A stretch of 64,000 nt of DNA, taken from positions 1,678,610,167 through 1,678,674,166 of the forward strand of contig CM062818.1 of assembly GCA_031772625.1 (NCBI GenBank), written 5' to 3'. Below are positions 33,484 to 46,794 of the stretch, one piece after another. Below the pieces are notes generated by a model, which did not search any database, had not been told where the DNA came from, and saw only the letters and a program-made list of their open reading frames with translations. The position numbers and the translations under genes are program-made. How positions within the stretch are numbered: position 1 is the first letter of the stretch; every line of letters begins with the position of its first letter. The DNA is from Pinus tabuliformis. Its lineage: Eukaryota; Streptophyta; Pinopsida; Pinales; Pinaceae.

Positions 33484-34320
33484 GGAGGAGGGTGCTCGTG
33501 GGTATTCATTGCTCTAAGTACCCAATTGATGGAATGTTGTTTGCCCGTAGCAATCTCTTCCCCAGCTTGTATCTTAGCTTTGGATAGGGAGGAGGGTCTG
33601 CCTCTAGTCAACTTTAGTGGAGGGGGAGAGGTAATAAGGCTGATACCCAGGGTGTCAGGGGTCTGTGATCGAAGCTGAGAGTGGGTGGGGTATCTGAAGG
33701 ATGCAGAGCTGGGATGAGGGAGAGGAGCATGGATGAGGGGGCTGGGAAGAGGTTCTTCAGGAAAGGATGGTGGAATGCAGGATATAATGGGTGAGGAGGG
33801 CTTGATAGGGAGATCCACAATTATGGGAGGGTTGAAGGTGTGAGAAAGGGAATGAACAGAACCTGTATTAATGCAGTGTGGAGAAACAATAGAGTAAGCA
33901 GAGGAAGAGATTGTATTCGACATACCCGTAGAGAATGCAGCCTTAGCATCTGCCCTTGCTCTGGTTAGAGGAGGAGAGGGTGCATCTATAGGTGCCTTAC
34001 CCCACTACTTTCTGATCTCCTTAGTAGGTGTGGGTACTGCATCTGAATGTGCCAAATTTACACCCTCTTCCGCCACTGTAGGGCTACCCTGTGATTGTGA
34101 AATTTTCTGTGGCATTTCCTTCCCCTTAACTCCCTCCTTCGCCTTCTTATTTAGAGGATAGTCTTTGAACAAGTGTCCCACCTTGTGGCAACATCTGCAA
34201 TGGAAAGGGACTCCTTCGTAATCTATAATTTGCTGATGGGATAAGGTTTTCCACTGTAAGGTGATATGCTCCTGAAGGCCGCCCCGAGTATCCATATGAA
34301 CAAGTATCCTAGCATATTCC
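33484..34320 (-). pseudogene. LINE ORF1 C-terminal part with zinc knuckle
   Basis: ORF1 resumes at the array edge (34320) with EYARILVHMDTRGGLQEHIT, then IIDYEGVPFHC and the knuckle RCCHKVGHLFKDY near 34205-34165, where the last Cys of C-x2-C-x4-H-x4-C is Tyr. A Lys/Ser/Pro-rich tail follows, and a 147-residue proline-rich frame at 33923-33480 leads to ORF2. ORF1 is the RNA-binding partner of ORF2 in the L1 particle. Confidence 0.8.
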
Positions 34321-36449
34321 TATTGGAAATAATACTGAGAGGGGGTGGGGTGGATCAGTATTATCAAATCAAACACTTTTTCATTTCCATACTCAGATTC
34401 ATATACGCTACTTCAGTGAAGGGAACCTGCGTGTACACGCAACTGTGTCTAATGAAACTAGCGTATATCTAGTAAACTTATGATTCAGTTAATCCATTAA
34501 ATGTTGATCTTTAGTTAGTGCATCAAAACTTTTATTAACCATAGTAAACAGGTGCAGTAAAACATAACAAATCATCACACAGAAGAAGCACACATGAACA
34601 CCATGATGTAAGGTGGAAACCCAATGTGGGTGAAAACCACCTGTTGCAAGTCATCTCTATCTTCTTTTAATAAGAAACTTCTTTTTACAATATTTCTATA
34701 CTGGTGTATTCTTATACCAGTACATAGGCTTCTACCTGCAGAAGGCTACAACCTTCTCTCATCTCCAGCTTCTCCTGGAAGGGAGTTACAACCCCCTTAG
34801 CTCTTGTACTAGCCGATGTACTAGTATGTAGGTGCCATCCTACTGAATGCTCCAACCTTCACTCGTTTTCCAGCTGCTACTGGAAGGGAGCTGCCACCCC
34901 CTTAGCTCTTGTACTAGTACGTAGGTGCCAACCTAGAAAAGGCTACAACCTTCTCTTTCATCCTCCAGGTACCACTTTTCATAAATTTTCAGACTGGATA
35001 CTCCTGAAGCACAACACCATAATCTGAAAGGCCATGTTTCATCCAATTTTCATACTAGACCCATCAATATCATTGAAGCACAAAATCAATCAACACTAGC
35101 ATCATCAATCTCTGAATCACTCAATACTGAATCACTGAAACCCTGTCACCAAACTGTAATAACCAGAACACAAATCAAAACACAGAACTCTACAACAATA
35201 TTCAGAACCAACTGTATCATCAGAAATCATGCATACGCTACTTGGAAGAGCCGAACCAATGTGTATACACAACTTCACCAAAGTGAACCAGCGTATATGT
35301 CAACAATTACTTCCTGATAACTTCGTTGCACTTCTTGACTTCACACATACCCAGATCATTACATATACAAGGATAATACATATTTTAGCAACCAGACCTA
35401 GTCCATCATATCACATAAAGATAAGTCATTATGATCCTGATCCATTATAGATCACATCCATCAAAACTGAAGCTAAACATAATCAACCAATCTGAATATG
35501 CAGAATACTAACACCAGTAAACAGTCACTAGAAATCAGACTTTTCATCAACAACCAGAACCACCTGTAACTTCAAACATCATAGTTCATATTGTATACGC
35601 TACTTAGATGTATCTAACCTGCGTATGTACGTGATTTTATCAAAGTCAACCAACATATACATCTGTAAATCTTCATTCATGTTTTGTAGCTATTTCAATC
35701 TTAAGTTATACCTAGATCAGAACATTACATGCGTTAGTATACAGATCTAGAACAAGCGTGATCAAACCATATAGAGATGATTCATTCCAAACCATTTGAT
35801 CCCGATCTATCCTTAGATCTTGTTCTCCATCAACTGCTGAGATTCCTTCTTAGCTCAGATCAAGCAAAGCATCATGAACCCATAACCTGCATACTAGATC
35901 TCATACATCATCAAATATTCAAGATTTTCTCAATGCATTTTCCTAATGATCTTTCTCCTTTTATAGTTTTAGGCCTTACTCAATACCATGGTCCAAAACC
36001 ATTGAGAACCAATACTAGGGACCCAATACCTGGGTTCAACAACTCGGATGCAATACCAAGGACCAAAACTATAGGTCTAAATACCATGGACCCAAAAATA
36101 AGCTTTCCCACATGTACATACTTTTCCGTGCGTGAAAGTGTGTGCATGCACATACGCGACTTTTGATCAGAAATCCCGCCTGTATACACTCATTTGTATA
36201 TAGTGAACCTGCAAGTATACCCTACTTGATATATAGCAAACTTGCGTATATACGCGACTTGGTACATAGTTAACCTGCGTATAACCTACATATGTACGTG
36301 ACTTGGTATATAGTGAACCTGCGTATATACTCTTCTTTCTTCATCCTTTGTAGTCTGATCATCAACTCTTTGCTACTGACTTGCTGCACTATGATCTGTC
36401 ATCTGTGTGAGTTTCCATCAAGGAAAACACTTGTATCATAATGCCAACA
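34321..36449 (-). repeat. LTR-A, left (3'-most) LTR of the array
   Basis: It is collinear with LTR-B and LTR-C from GGAAATAAT to CATAATGCCAACA. It is followed at 36450-36461 by ATCTCCCCCTTT, the complement of a purine tract, as expected beside a 3' LTR on the minus strand. It contains repeated GTATATAC/GCGACTT-type motifs near 36170-36335. Confidence 0.9.
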
Positions 36450-38440
36450 ATCTCCCCCTTTGGACTTGATGGCAAGGCTAAATTGTCGTACTAAGAACTT
36501 GTCATCTGATTCCTTTGAGCTGTCCTGCATCCCATGTATTCTGTCACATCTGATATCTCTTCTATAGACTCATCTAGTTATATATAAGTGAGTTGTTCTT
36601 CTACGAGTGGGTTGCCATCAAGTACAACACATGCATCATAATGCCAATAATCTACCCCTTTGGACTTGATGGCAACAACACCAAATCACTCTCCCCCTTT
36701 GACATCAAGGGAAAAGCGCGGACCAAGATATTCCTTTCCTTGATAAACATTCCACTGTCCATACTCCCCTTGAGTGCCTGTTGAAATCTCTAAATGAGAT
36801 CCCCCTTTGTATATGCCAAGGTGTACCAATCTGACCATGCTCCCTCTAAGTACATGTTGAAGTCTCTGCTCTGCTGAAGTGTGATGTTCATGCTCCCCCT
36901 GACTGTAAGCAAGGTCTGCAAAAAGATGTTCTACAAGAAGAACATGACTCTATCATAAATGACGTTCCTATCACCAAGGACTCATACATACATCCATCTC
37001 CCAACCCAATGGGGATATACCAATATTGACTCATCCACCCAACCAAGTGGGGATATGCCAGATACCCAATGTTTATACATGACTGAACTATTACATCATC
37101 CTTCCCATGCATAGTGGGGGTACAAATTTCATTATATGACCAAAAGGGATTCATCAAATGACTACAATAGATAGAGACAAACTATTACATCATGAGTCTT
37201 GATATGACCTTTACATGACATTTATAACAAAGACCAAACATCTAAATAAGATCATGATAGTCATCAACAACTATCATACACAATGTATGATCTGCTCCAT
37301 AATCATATGACAACAGCATCTCGACCGGCAACACGGTATGTCTGCATCAACTCATCCTTTTGAACATAATTCTGCATATGACATACATAATCATTCACAT
37401 TATATCATATGTGAAAAACACCATAGCCATCTCATCAACATCAAGATCTGCATGATCCAAGTATCATCACATGGCAACATTTGCATCAATCAACATATGT
37501 AAGTCTCAACCTATCATCATATAGGTAAGAACTTATCATCATCATGTCTCCAACAATGCAACTTTGAGTAAACATTCATGTATCCAGCACTATGTATCTT
37601 GAGCTCAAGATCATTTGTCAAGACTTCTTGATATCATCAATAGCAACAATCCTCATCCACATGAACGCCAAGAATTATAGGAATCCTGCATCATAACTAT
37701 ATTATATGATCTTTATGCATATGACGACAGCAACATATGAGTGACTCATCATCAAGTAATGAGGTTGTGTATACAAGCTTTGTACTTCTGCTTATCCTTA
37801 TGAAGATCACCATGTAAGCACAATATATGCATCATCAAAGAATCAACCACAAATCTAATCTGAACATCAACTATGTAACCCCAAGAATCATATGAGATTT
37901 TTTCATGGACAACACATAACCATATCATAGCAAGATATATCATTTAGCCATACAAGCATCATCACCAAGGACTACTAACCATAATGCCAACAATGCATTA
38001 TTAAAAGCATATGCTCCCCTGAACCTGTGCCATCTTGCTTACTGTCAGATCTGATCATGCATATATCAGCAAGAAGTATCAAGGCATCATCATCATTAAT
38101 TTAGGATCAAAACACTTTTAAACATCTTACAAGTGTCAAGACATTTCCACACATCATCAACAGATTGTAGCCATTATCAAATAGAGCAAAGAATGGACTG
38201 AATCATATCAGACCCTTTTTCCTGAGCCTGCCCCTACTGCTTTTCCTCAAACTAACATATACGCGACTGTGCAATAACTAACTCACATATATATGCAACT
38301 TCCCTTTATGAAACTTGCGTATGAGATTTAGGACACTGAATTTTTAAACTTTCAACTCCCTATGAGTCTGTTATGTCTTTATATTGTACTGTGCCACATC
38401 TTTCTAATTGTACTTCCATCTTCTTCCATATCTTCAAGTG
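36450..38440 (-). other. Non-coding half of array interior 1
   Basis: There is no supported coding region. The part beside the LTR repeats the LTR-end plus purine-tract phrase a second time (36608-36675). It also carries several CTCCCCCT motifs (for example near 36690, 36800 and 36893), which read as purine tracts on the element's sense strand. The rest is rich in CATCA/ATCATC words. A matching stretch lies at 41884-42670 and 55202-56250. Confidence 0.7.
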
Positions 38441-38452
38441 TGATGATGTTTT

Positions 38453-39738
38453 CTATTTTTGGTATGGTGCCCGTACTTTGTTCCTGCATTCATTTGTTGT
38501 ATGTCCAAGCTTGTTACATGCATAACATCTTATATTTTTCATATTCCTTCTGTAGCAATCAACAACTTTGTGACCAAACATATTGCAAGAAAAACAATGT
38601 ACCTTAAAGTACCTGGAACGAGATGATCTTTCTGTGTGATTGCCTTGAACCATTCTACTTCTGCATCTGGATACAACATGTCCAAGATTATGACATACAT
38701 AACATTCAACATTATTCATCGGAGGAGTAAAAGATTTTCTTTGAAGAATTTCTTTCCTTGGTTGTTGATGGGATTGACCTCTTATCTCCTTGTTGAGTAT
38801 TTCAGATTGTGCATTTTGTGAACTAGATTCACCTTCAACAGATTCATGAAAACCAAGACCAGTTTTGATAGCAAGAGACCTTTGACTACTAAGAATATCA
38901 TCCAAGATCTTAGTACTATCTTGAAATCGTAAGAGCTTATCCTTCTCTTCTAAGTTATCTTTTAGAATATTTACCTCAACCTGAAGTTTCTCTTCCTTTT
39001 CACGATACTGCTTCTTCATGTTTTCTTCAGCTTTTCTTCCTTCTTCCAACTGGTGTCTTAATTCAAGAACTTCATTTTCTTGTTTTTCAAGAGCTTGGAG
39101 TAGATCTTTATTATGCTTATTTGATTCTTTAAGATCTTCTTTTAGCGAGAGGATTGTGGCTTAAAGACTTTCATAGTAACTAGATCTTTCTCTGAGTTTC
39201 TTGATTGTTGTGCTCCTTTCATTTACTTCATTTCTTAATGATGTCACTTCATCCTGCAACTTTTGACATTTTCCCTTGAATAACTTCCTTACCTTGTTTC
39301 CTTCCTCTAGTTGAGCTTTTAGTTTGGTAACTTCTTTGGAGATACATTCCCTTTTGTGCAATAAATCTTGTTGATCTCTCAGTTTGTTTGTAAACCTTTT
39401 AAATTCTGCCTCTATTTGATATCTTTCATTTTCACCCATAAGAGAAAATTCAATTTTTCCACTATCACTTTCATCATCTTAAAATGGATGGATAAATGTG
39501 TCACTAAAGGATAACAAATTCATACCTGATAGTTCTTTTTCTTGTTCATCTTCATTCTGAAGTGATTCTGAATCTGAAGTGCTTCTTCCACATATTCCCT
39601 AATCAATTCTCCCAGTGTCATAGTTCTTCTGAGATGTCTTCTCCTTCTTGGGCGCTTTCTTCTTAAGCTTCTTTCCCATTGTTCTACGGATCTCCTTCAA
39701 TCGATTAAGCTTCAACCAAAGGACCTGCTCTGATACAA
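38453..39738 (-). pseudogene. Gag-like protein with coiled coil and three zinc knuckles, interior 1
   Basis: Moving leftward from the primer site (39738-39727), coding-like sequence includes a long heptad-rich coiled coil (about 39440-38900, with blocks such as KLQDEVTSLRNEVNE and ELRHQLEEGRKAE). Three cysteine motifs follow: CYVCHNLGHVVSRC near 38700, CFSCNMFGHKVVDC near 38590 and CYACNKLGHTTNEC near 38520. It is the counterpart of 56254-57762 and less intact than it. The knuckles bind RNA; the coiled coil may replace or follow a capsid domain, which I do not see. Confidence 0.75.
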
Positions 39739-39740
39739 AT

Positions 39741-41883
39741 TTTTGGAAATAATATTGAGAGGGGGGGGTGAATCAGTATTATCAAACCAAATACTTTTTC
39801 ATTTCCATACTCAGATTCATACACGCTACTTCAGTGAAGGGAACCTGCATGTACACGCAACTGTGTCTAATGCAATTAGCGTATATCCAGTAAACTTATG
39901 ATTCAGTTAATCCATTAAATGTTGATCTTTAGTTAGCGCATCAGAAATTTTATTAACCATAGTAAATAGGTGCAGTAAAACAGAAAAAAATCATCACACG
40001 CAAGAAACACACATGAACACCATGGTGTAAGGTGGAAACACAGTGTGGGTGAAAACCACCTGCTGCAAGTCGTCTCTATCTTCTTTTAATAAGAAACTTA
40101 TTTTTACAATATTTCTGTACTGGTGCAGTCTTATACCAGTACACAGGCTTCTACCTACAGAAGGCTACAACCTTCTCTCATTCTCCAGCTTCTCCTAGAA
40201 GGGAGCTGCAACCCCCTTAGCTCTTGTACTAGCCGATGTACTAGTACGTAGGTGCCAGCCTACTGAATGCTCCAACCTTCACTCGTTTTCCAGCTGCTAC
40301 TGGAAGGGAGCTGCCACCCCCTTAGCTCTTGTACTAGCTGATGTACTAGTACGTAGGTGCCGACCTACAAAAAGCTACAACCTTCTCTTTCATCCTCCAA
40401 GTACCACATTTCATAAATTTTCAGACAGGATTCTCCTGAAGCACAACACCATAATCTGAAAGGCCACGTTTCATCCAACCTTCATACTAGACCCATCAAT
40501 ATCATTGAAGAAGAAAATCAATCAACACTAGCATCATCAATCTCTGAATCACTCAATATTGAATCACTGAAACACTGTCAACAAACTGTAATCACCAGAA
40601 CACAGAGTAGAACATAGAACTCTACAACAATATTCAGAACCAATTGTATCATCAGAAATCATGCATAGGCTACTTGGAAGAGCCGAACTAGCATGTATAC
40701 ACAACTTCGCCAAAGTGAACCAACGTATATGTCAACAATTACTTCCTGATAACTTCGCTACACTTCCTGACTTCACACATACCCAGATCATTACATATAC
40801 AAGGATAATACATATGTTAGCAACCAGATCTAGTCCATCAGATCACATAAAGATAAGTCATTATGATCCTGATCCATTATAGATCTCATCCATCAAAACT
40901 GAAGCTAAACATAATCAACCAATCTGTATATGCAGAATACTGACACCAGTAAACAGTCACTAGAAAACAAACTTTGCATCAACAACCAGAACAACCTGTA
41001 ACTTCAAACATCATAGTTCATATTGTATATGCTACTTAGATGTATCTAACCTACGTATGTACGTGATTTTATCAAAGTCAACGAGTATATACATCTGTAA
41101 ATATTCATTCATGTTTTGCAGCTATTTCAATCTTAAGTTATACCCAGATCAGAACATTACATGCGTTAGTATATAGATCTAGAACAAGCATGATCAAACC
41201 ATATAAAGATGATTCATTCGAAACCATTTGATCCCGATCTATCCTTAAATCTTGTTCTCCATCAACTGCTGAGATTCCTTCTTAGCTCAGATCAAGCAAA
41301 GCATCATGAACCCATAACCTGCATACTAGATCTCATACATCATCAGATATTCAATATTTTCTCAATGCATTTGCCTAATGATCTTATTCTCCTTTTATAG
41401 TCTTAGGCCTTACTCAATACCATGGTCCAAAACCATTGAGAACCAATACTAGGGACCCCATACCTGGGTTCAACACTTCGGACGCAATACCAAGGACCAA
41501 AACTATAGGTCTAAATACCATGGACCCAAAAATAAGCTTTCCCACATGTACGCACTTTTCCATGCATGAAAGTGCATGCATATGTATACGCGACTTTTGA
41601 TCAGAAACCCCGCCTGTATACGCTCCTTTGTATATAGTGAACTTGCGTGTATAGCCTACTTGATATATAGCGAACCTGCATATATACGCGACTTGGTACA
41701 TAGTTAACATGCGGATAACCTGCATATGTACATGACATGGTATATAGTGAACCTGCGTATATACTCTTCTTTCTTCATTCTTTGTAGTCTGATCATCAAC
41801 TCTTTGCTACTGACTTGGTGCATTATGATCTGTCATCTGTGTGAGTTGCCATCAAGGACAACACTTGTATCATAATTCCAACA
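39741..41883 (-). repeat. LTR-B, middle LTR of the array
   Basis: This 2,143-bp LTR is shared by two interiors: the primer-site side lies to its left (39727-39738) and the purine-tract side to its right (about 41884-41895). One LTR serving as 5' LTR for the left unit and 3' LTR for the right unit is the signature of LTR-LTR recombination between element copies. Confidence 0.9.
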
Positions 41884-42670
41884 ATATCCCCCTTTGGACT
41901 TGATGGCAAGGCTAACTTGTCGTACTAAGAACTTGTCATCTGATTCCTTTGAGCTGTCCTGCATCCCATGTATTATGTCACATCTGATATCTCTTCTGTA
42001 GATTCATCTAGTTATATATAAGTGAGTTGTTCTTCTACGAATGGGTTGCCATCAAGTACAACACATGCATCATAATGCCAACAATCTCCCCCTTTGGACT
42101 TGATGGCAACAACACCAAATCGCTCTCCCCCTTTGACATCAAGGGCAAAGGGCAGACCAAGATATTCTCTTTCCTTGATAAACATTCGCTTGTCCATACT
42201 CCCCCTGAGTACCTACTGGAATCTCTGAATGAGCTCCCCCTTTGTATATGCCAATGTGTACCAATCTGACCATGCTCCCTCTGAGTACATGCTGAAGTCT
42301 CTGCTCTGCTGAAGTGTGCTGTTCATGCTCCCCCTGACTGTAAGCAAGGTATGCAAAAAGAGGTTCTAAAAGAAGAACATGACTCTATCATAAATGACAT
42401 TCCTATCACCAAGGACTCATACATACATCCATCTCCCAACCCAATGGGGATAATACCAATATTGACTCATCCACCCAACCAAGTGGGGATATGCCAGATA
42501 CCAAATGTTTATACATGACTGAACTATTACATCATCCTTCCCATGCATAGTGGGGGTACAAATTTCATCATATGACCAAACGGGATTCATCAAATGACTA
42601 CAATAGTTAGAGACAAACTATTACATCATGAGTCTTGATATGACCTTTACATTACATTTATAACAGATAC
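41884..42670 (-). other. Array interior 2, purine-tract side (left of the nested element)
   Basis: Collinear with 36450-37215. It includes the second copy of the LTR-end/purine-tract phrase, flanked by the 12-bp inverted repeat GTTGCCATCAAG / CTTGATGGCAAC (about 42048-42111). It is cut at 42670 by the Athila-like insertion; GATAC (42666-42670) is the left target duplicate. No coding. Confidence 0.85.
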
Positions 42671-44522
42671 TGTTGAGCCTCGAACCTGCACCTTCCTATA
42701 CACCCTCTCAGCCTTCTTTTTCGACTCATTTCATCCACCAAGTTGATTAAATCATTGTATTTTAGTTTAAAAAAGAGCTTTTGACATGGTTTTCTAACTA
42801 CGCTGATGATTGTTGTTTGGTTTAGAATTTTGTTTAGACGGCTGCGGAAGCTTCTCAGTTTCCACAGCCGACACAGGTTTCCACAGCCGACCCAGGTTTT
42901 TGCAGCCAGCACAGGATTCCGCAGCCGTTTTGTCAAACACCATGCTACAGGTGTCCTCTGAAGAAACGAGCCACATGGGCAAGTTACAGGAGTCAAGGAC
43001 ATGGAACGTGTCCCTCCAGATCATCCAACACGCCCATAAAAGCCACAGTCAAACAAGGGGCAAAGGATAGTCAACGAAAGTGTTCAGTGGTGGCACGGCT
43101 CTGCGTAGCTCTGTTTTTGAGCACGTGAAGCTACGTGGCACAGTCCTTAGCCACGAAGACATCCTGGTAGCGTGAATCCAACAGCCATACCTCTCAGGTT
43201 TAATAAACATGATGACAGTTACCTACATCCGGGCTGAAGAGGACTTACGTGTCTCTAGCAGCATGGTTAATAGCGTAGATTTAGTTAAGTTTTTGTAGCT
43301 TTCTTTCCTTATAAATAACGCGTCCATGAACGCTGTAAAAGTTAATCTCTTGTAATGTAATTCAAAGTTGTTGTATTTCCCCACTGCACTTTTACGTTGC
43401 TGTTTAATATATGAGAAGACTGGTTTAAACTTAAGCTTGTAGCTGTTCATTGAATTGACGGAAGTGGCAGAGGGCCCCTGCTCACTAAAGCCTTGTACAG
43501 TTGTCCTTTAACTCTTGCATTACCTTTTTTTCCTGTTCATGTATATTAGCTGTACAGTTGTCATTTAAATGTTGCATTTTATTTCATCATGTATATTAGC
43601 TGTACATAACAAAGCTTTTTGATTTCTGTTGATTTACATTTTCATTGCTGCTCTTTTATGGTTACAACTGATCAGTGTTTTCTGCAGGTTTTCTTAGGCA
43701 GCCCGGGGCAATTTTTCACCTTTTCTTTTTATAACTATTGGCATACGAGATCATCTTGTCTTTGTCGCTGACTCTTGTTTTCTGAAGTTTGATTTCCAGT
43801 ACTGTCATTTCCTTAAGTTGTACATTTATTTTCTGCTGTTAGATATCATGCTATTCATTTGTTAACGGTTTCTTTCTATAATCAAATAACTTTATTAGGA
43901 ACCAGAATATCACTCATTATAGGTTGATTTAGTTTGCTTTAGATCTCACATTGCTTGACTTGTTCATGATTGTTTCTCACAGGGTAAATTAAGTTGAAAG
44001 GAAAAAGGTCAAGAGAGTTAAAGTAGTGTGATTAGTTTCTTTTATGCAGTTTAACTTTTTTTAGATTTCACATTGCTTAACATTTCATGATATCTTTTTA
44101 CAAGGAAGATTGAGTTGAAGAGTTGAAATAGTGTGGATTAGTTGTTCTTACTTTTAATTGAATTTAGTGTAGATTTCACTTTCATTTTCATTCAGCAACA
44201 AAGATACTGGGCCGATGTCATTAGTTCATTGTTTGATGTCTTTATTTCTTTTTAAGAACTGATTTCATTGCAGTTATTTTAAAGCTTTCTTTCTTTTAAG
44301 TTTTGAAAAACCACTTAGAGATCACCATAATCATCCATATTTCACTGCTTTATGACCTTTTCATCATCTCACATTAGGGAAAGATAAATCCAAAGACAAA
44401 CTTAAAAAAACTAAAAACGACAAAAGACTAAGGTACATATAGTACATTTCACTTCGTCAGTTTACGAACCCCGGGTTGACATTTTAAAGTAGCAATTTAG
44501 ACCTCACTAAATTGACCAAACA
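42671..44522 (+). repeat. 5' LTR of the Athila-like element
   Basis: It starts TGTTGAGCCTCG and ends CCAAACA directly before the primer site. Near 42860-42935 it has a short tandem motif of the TTTCCRCAGCCGACACAGG kind. AAATAACGCG near 43312 and a TGTACATAAC region downstream are candidate promoter-side features only. Short frames inside it occur in both LTRs and match nothing. Confidence 0.9.
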
Positions 44523-44525
44523 TTT

Positions 44526-44543
44526 TGGTGCCGTTGTCGGGGA
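44526..44543 (+). other. Primer-binding site of the Athila-like element
   Basis: TGGTGCCGTTGTCGGGGA lies three bases inside the LTR. It differs slightly from TGGCGCCGTTGCCGGGG, the tRNA-Asp-complementary site widely used by plant Ty3 elements. Confidence 0.75.
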
Positions 44544-44775
44544 AGTGAAATTAGGTAGCCAATTTCTAAAAAAAAAAACAAGAAAATTTCAAGGAAGGAA
44601 AATTGATAACCTCTCAAAGTATGCTCTCCTCTTGCACTTAGTGTGATCTGGAGGATCAGAAAAGAGAAAGTTATTGGTTTAATAGTTTCTTGAGTATGCT
44701 CTCTTCTTGCACATAGAGTGACCTAGAAGATTAGAAAAGGAATTATTACCCCGACTTGAAGAAAAAAAAAATGAC

Positions 44776-46704
44776 ATGCATAGAGCAAGAGATTCTAGGG
44801 GAAGGTTTTTAGCTAGGGCTAAGAGTTCGATTTTTACAAGTCCATCCACTTCAAGGGATAGACAAGAGACATCTTCATCATCTCCAACCCACACTCCTAG
44901 TCCTAGGGTCCTTGGAATTCAAGAAGCAGTAGTTGACTCACCCACACCATCTATCGAGTCTGAATTAGGAAGAGACCCTTTCCTTCCTTCCACAGGAGGA
45001 CAAATTGTAATTGAAGAATTAGAATCACCTGAGGAAGAAGAGGGAGGAATTCCTCCTCGTTCACCATTAATAGAAGAGCCAGAGGACTTTGAAGTCTCTA
45101 GGGAAACTATCATGACAGAGGAACGAGTAAACGGATTTGGTAGAGGTAGAGGAGGTGGAGGAGGAAATAATGGAGAAGGTAGAGGTAACATTGGGGGAAA
45201 TACAGATGGAGATAACTCATTTGGGTTTCCTATAGTTGATGAAGGCTCTCGAGCAACCATGAAAAACATCTCACCATCTGTCCTCCAAAACTTTCATGGG
45301 ATAAGGAATGAGGACCCTGAAACATTTCTATTTGAGTTTGAAGTCGTGTGTCGAACTTATGATTATCTGGAAGACTCTCAAAAACTCAAACTGTTTCCTT
45401 CAACATTGAAAGGAGCAGCCTTCAAATGGTTCATGGGGTTACTCCCTCAATCCATTAGGTCTTGGAATGACATGAAACAAACATTTTTGGATAGGTACCT
45501 GGACTATTGTATGCCCACCAATCACAAGAATGAGGTATTCAAAATGGTGCAAAGAGAAGATGAAAACTTGGAGGATTTACTTGAAAGATTTCAATACAAC
45601 CTGAAAAGAGAAAAAATGAGTAACTTAGATGAGGAGACCTTGAAAGCCATTCTATTAAAAGCCATTAGAGATGAATGGATAGATATTTTGAACATGATGG
45701 GAAAAGGAGACATATCTCAACTTCCACTTCATGATATAGCAGAGCTATGTGTCCATCTCTCAAGGGGGAAATCTAAAACTCAAAAAGGGCCTATAGATCC
45801 TTCTCTCATCAGAGCAAACAAATCTGCAACTGGATCAGTAAGTAGGGCTGAGATTGGCAACATGCTTGATGAATTCAAAACTGACATCTTAGGGAGTCTT
45901 AGTGAGCAACTAGACACCCTTAAGATTCACAATAAGCAGAAAGCAGAAGCTGAGGCTTTGGCCATCTTTTGCCCAAAGTGTAGGAAAAAACATGCTCTAA
46001 GGGAATGTCCCTTGGATGAAAAAGTTGTAGAAACATGTGTAATTTGTTCAGAGAATCATGAGACCAAGGATTGTCCTTCAATTCCTGGGCTCAAAGCTGT
46101 CTTTCAAGAAGATCCAAATACAATCGAATCTCTCTATTTTGTTGCAAGGAGTCCTTGGCAGGGGCAACAAAATCAAGGGTTTAACAACTCTATGAACTTT
46201 CAAAACCCACCAAATTGGAATCCTTGGCAATCTTGGTCCCAATCTCAAGATCCTTTTCAATCATGGGTACAAGGTATGCAAAATCCTTATGGGAGATTTG
46301 CTCAATTTTATCAATATCCCCCATCTTTTCCAAATCAACAAGCTTTACAATTTCCAAATCAAAATCCACAATTATCGTTACCATTTCAACAACAACAACC
46401 TTCTCAACAGAATCCAAATTCTCAACTCTTGCTTCCATTCCAACAGAAGTCAAATCAACTTCCTTCCCAGCCATTGCCAAACCCCAATAATAAAAACCCT
46501 CAAAATGCTTATATGGTAGAAGGACAACAATTTCCTACCTATATGATTGTTCCTCTCAATGATGTACAACTCAGATCTGGTAGAATTTTAGATAAGCCTT
46601 CTATAGATGCCCAAAAACAAGACATTTTTGAGGAAGAGTCTCTTGAAGCCAATAAAGGTTCTGAAGCATCTCTTCAAAACCCAAACTCTCAAAAAGAAAA
46701 ATAA
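44776..46704 (+). pseudogene. Gag of the Athila-like element (642 residues, open)
   Basis: An acidic N-terminus (to about residue 110) and a Gly/Arg-rich patch (about 115-150) precede the capsid-type retrotrans_gag domain at about 170-300. That domain has blocks such as NFHGIRNEDPETFLFEFE, FKWFMGLLPQSIRSW and FLDRYL. Two cysteine clusters at about 395-440 (CPKCRKKHALREC and CVICSENHETKDC) are zinc knuckles. The C-terminal 200 residues are very rich in Gln, Asn, Pro and Phe. The frame is fully open and long for a plant gag because of that tail. It would form the particle. It is part of a mostly preserved fossil. Confidence 0.9.
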
Positions 46705-46794
46705 AAAGAGTTAACCCCCACAACTCCCATAGTTGAGCAACCTGCATCTTTATCCACACCTCCTTTTCCTGAAAGATTACAAATTGACAAAGGA

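Noticed and set aside
34600-34960. Regular repeated phrases (CTACAACCTTCTC, GGAAGGGAGCTG) considered as CRISPR-like spacing
   Set aside because: Units are unequal and degenerate, lie inside a plant LTR, and occur identically in the other LTR copies.
35777-36166. Plus-strand frame of 129 residues in LTR-A, with kin in LTR-B and LTR-C
   Set aside because: LTR sequence; the frame differs in length among the three copies, and no motif supports it.
42658-43002. Minus-strand frame of 114 residues in the Athila LTR (and its pair at 53257-53664)
   Set aside because: It lies in LTR sequence, antisense to the element, appears in both LTRs only because they are copies, and matches no family.
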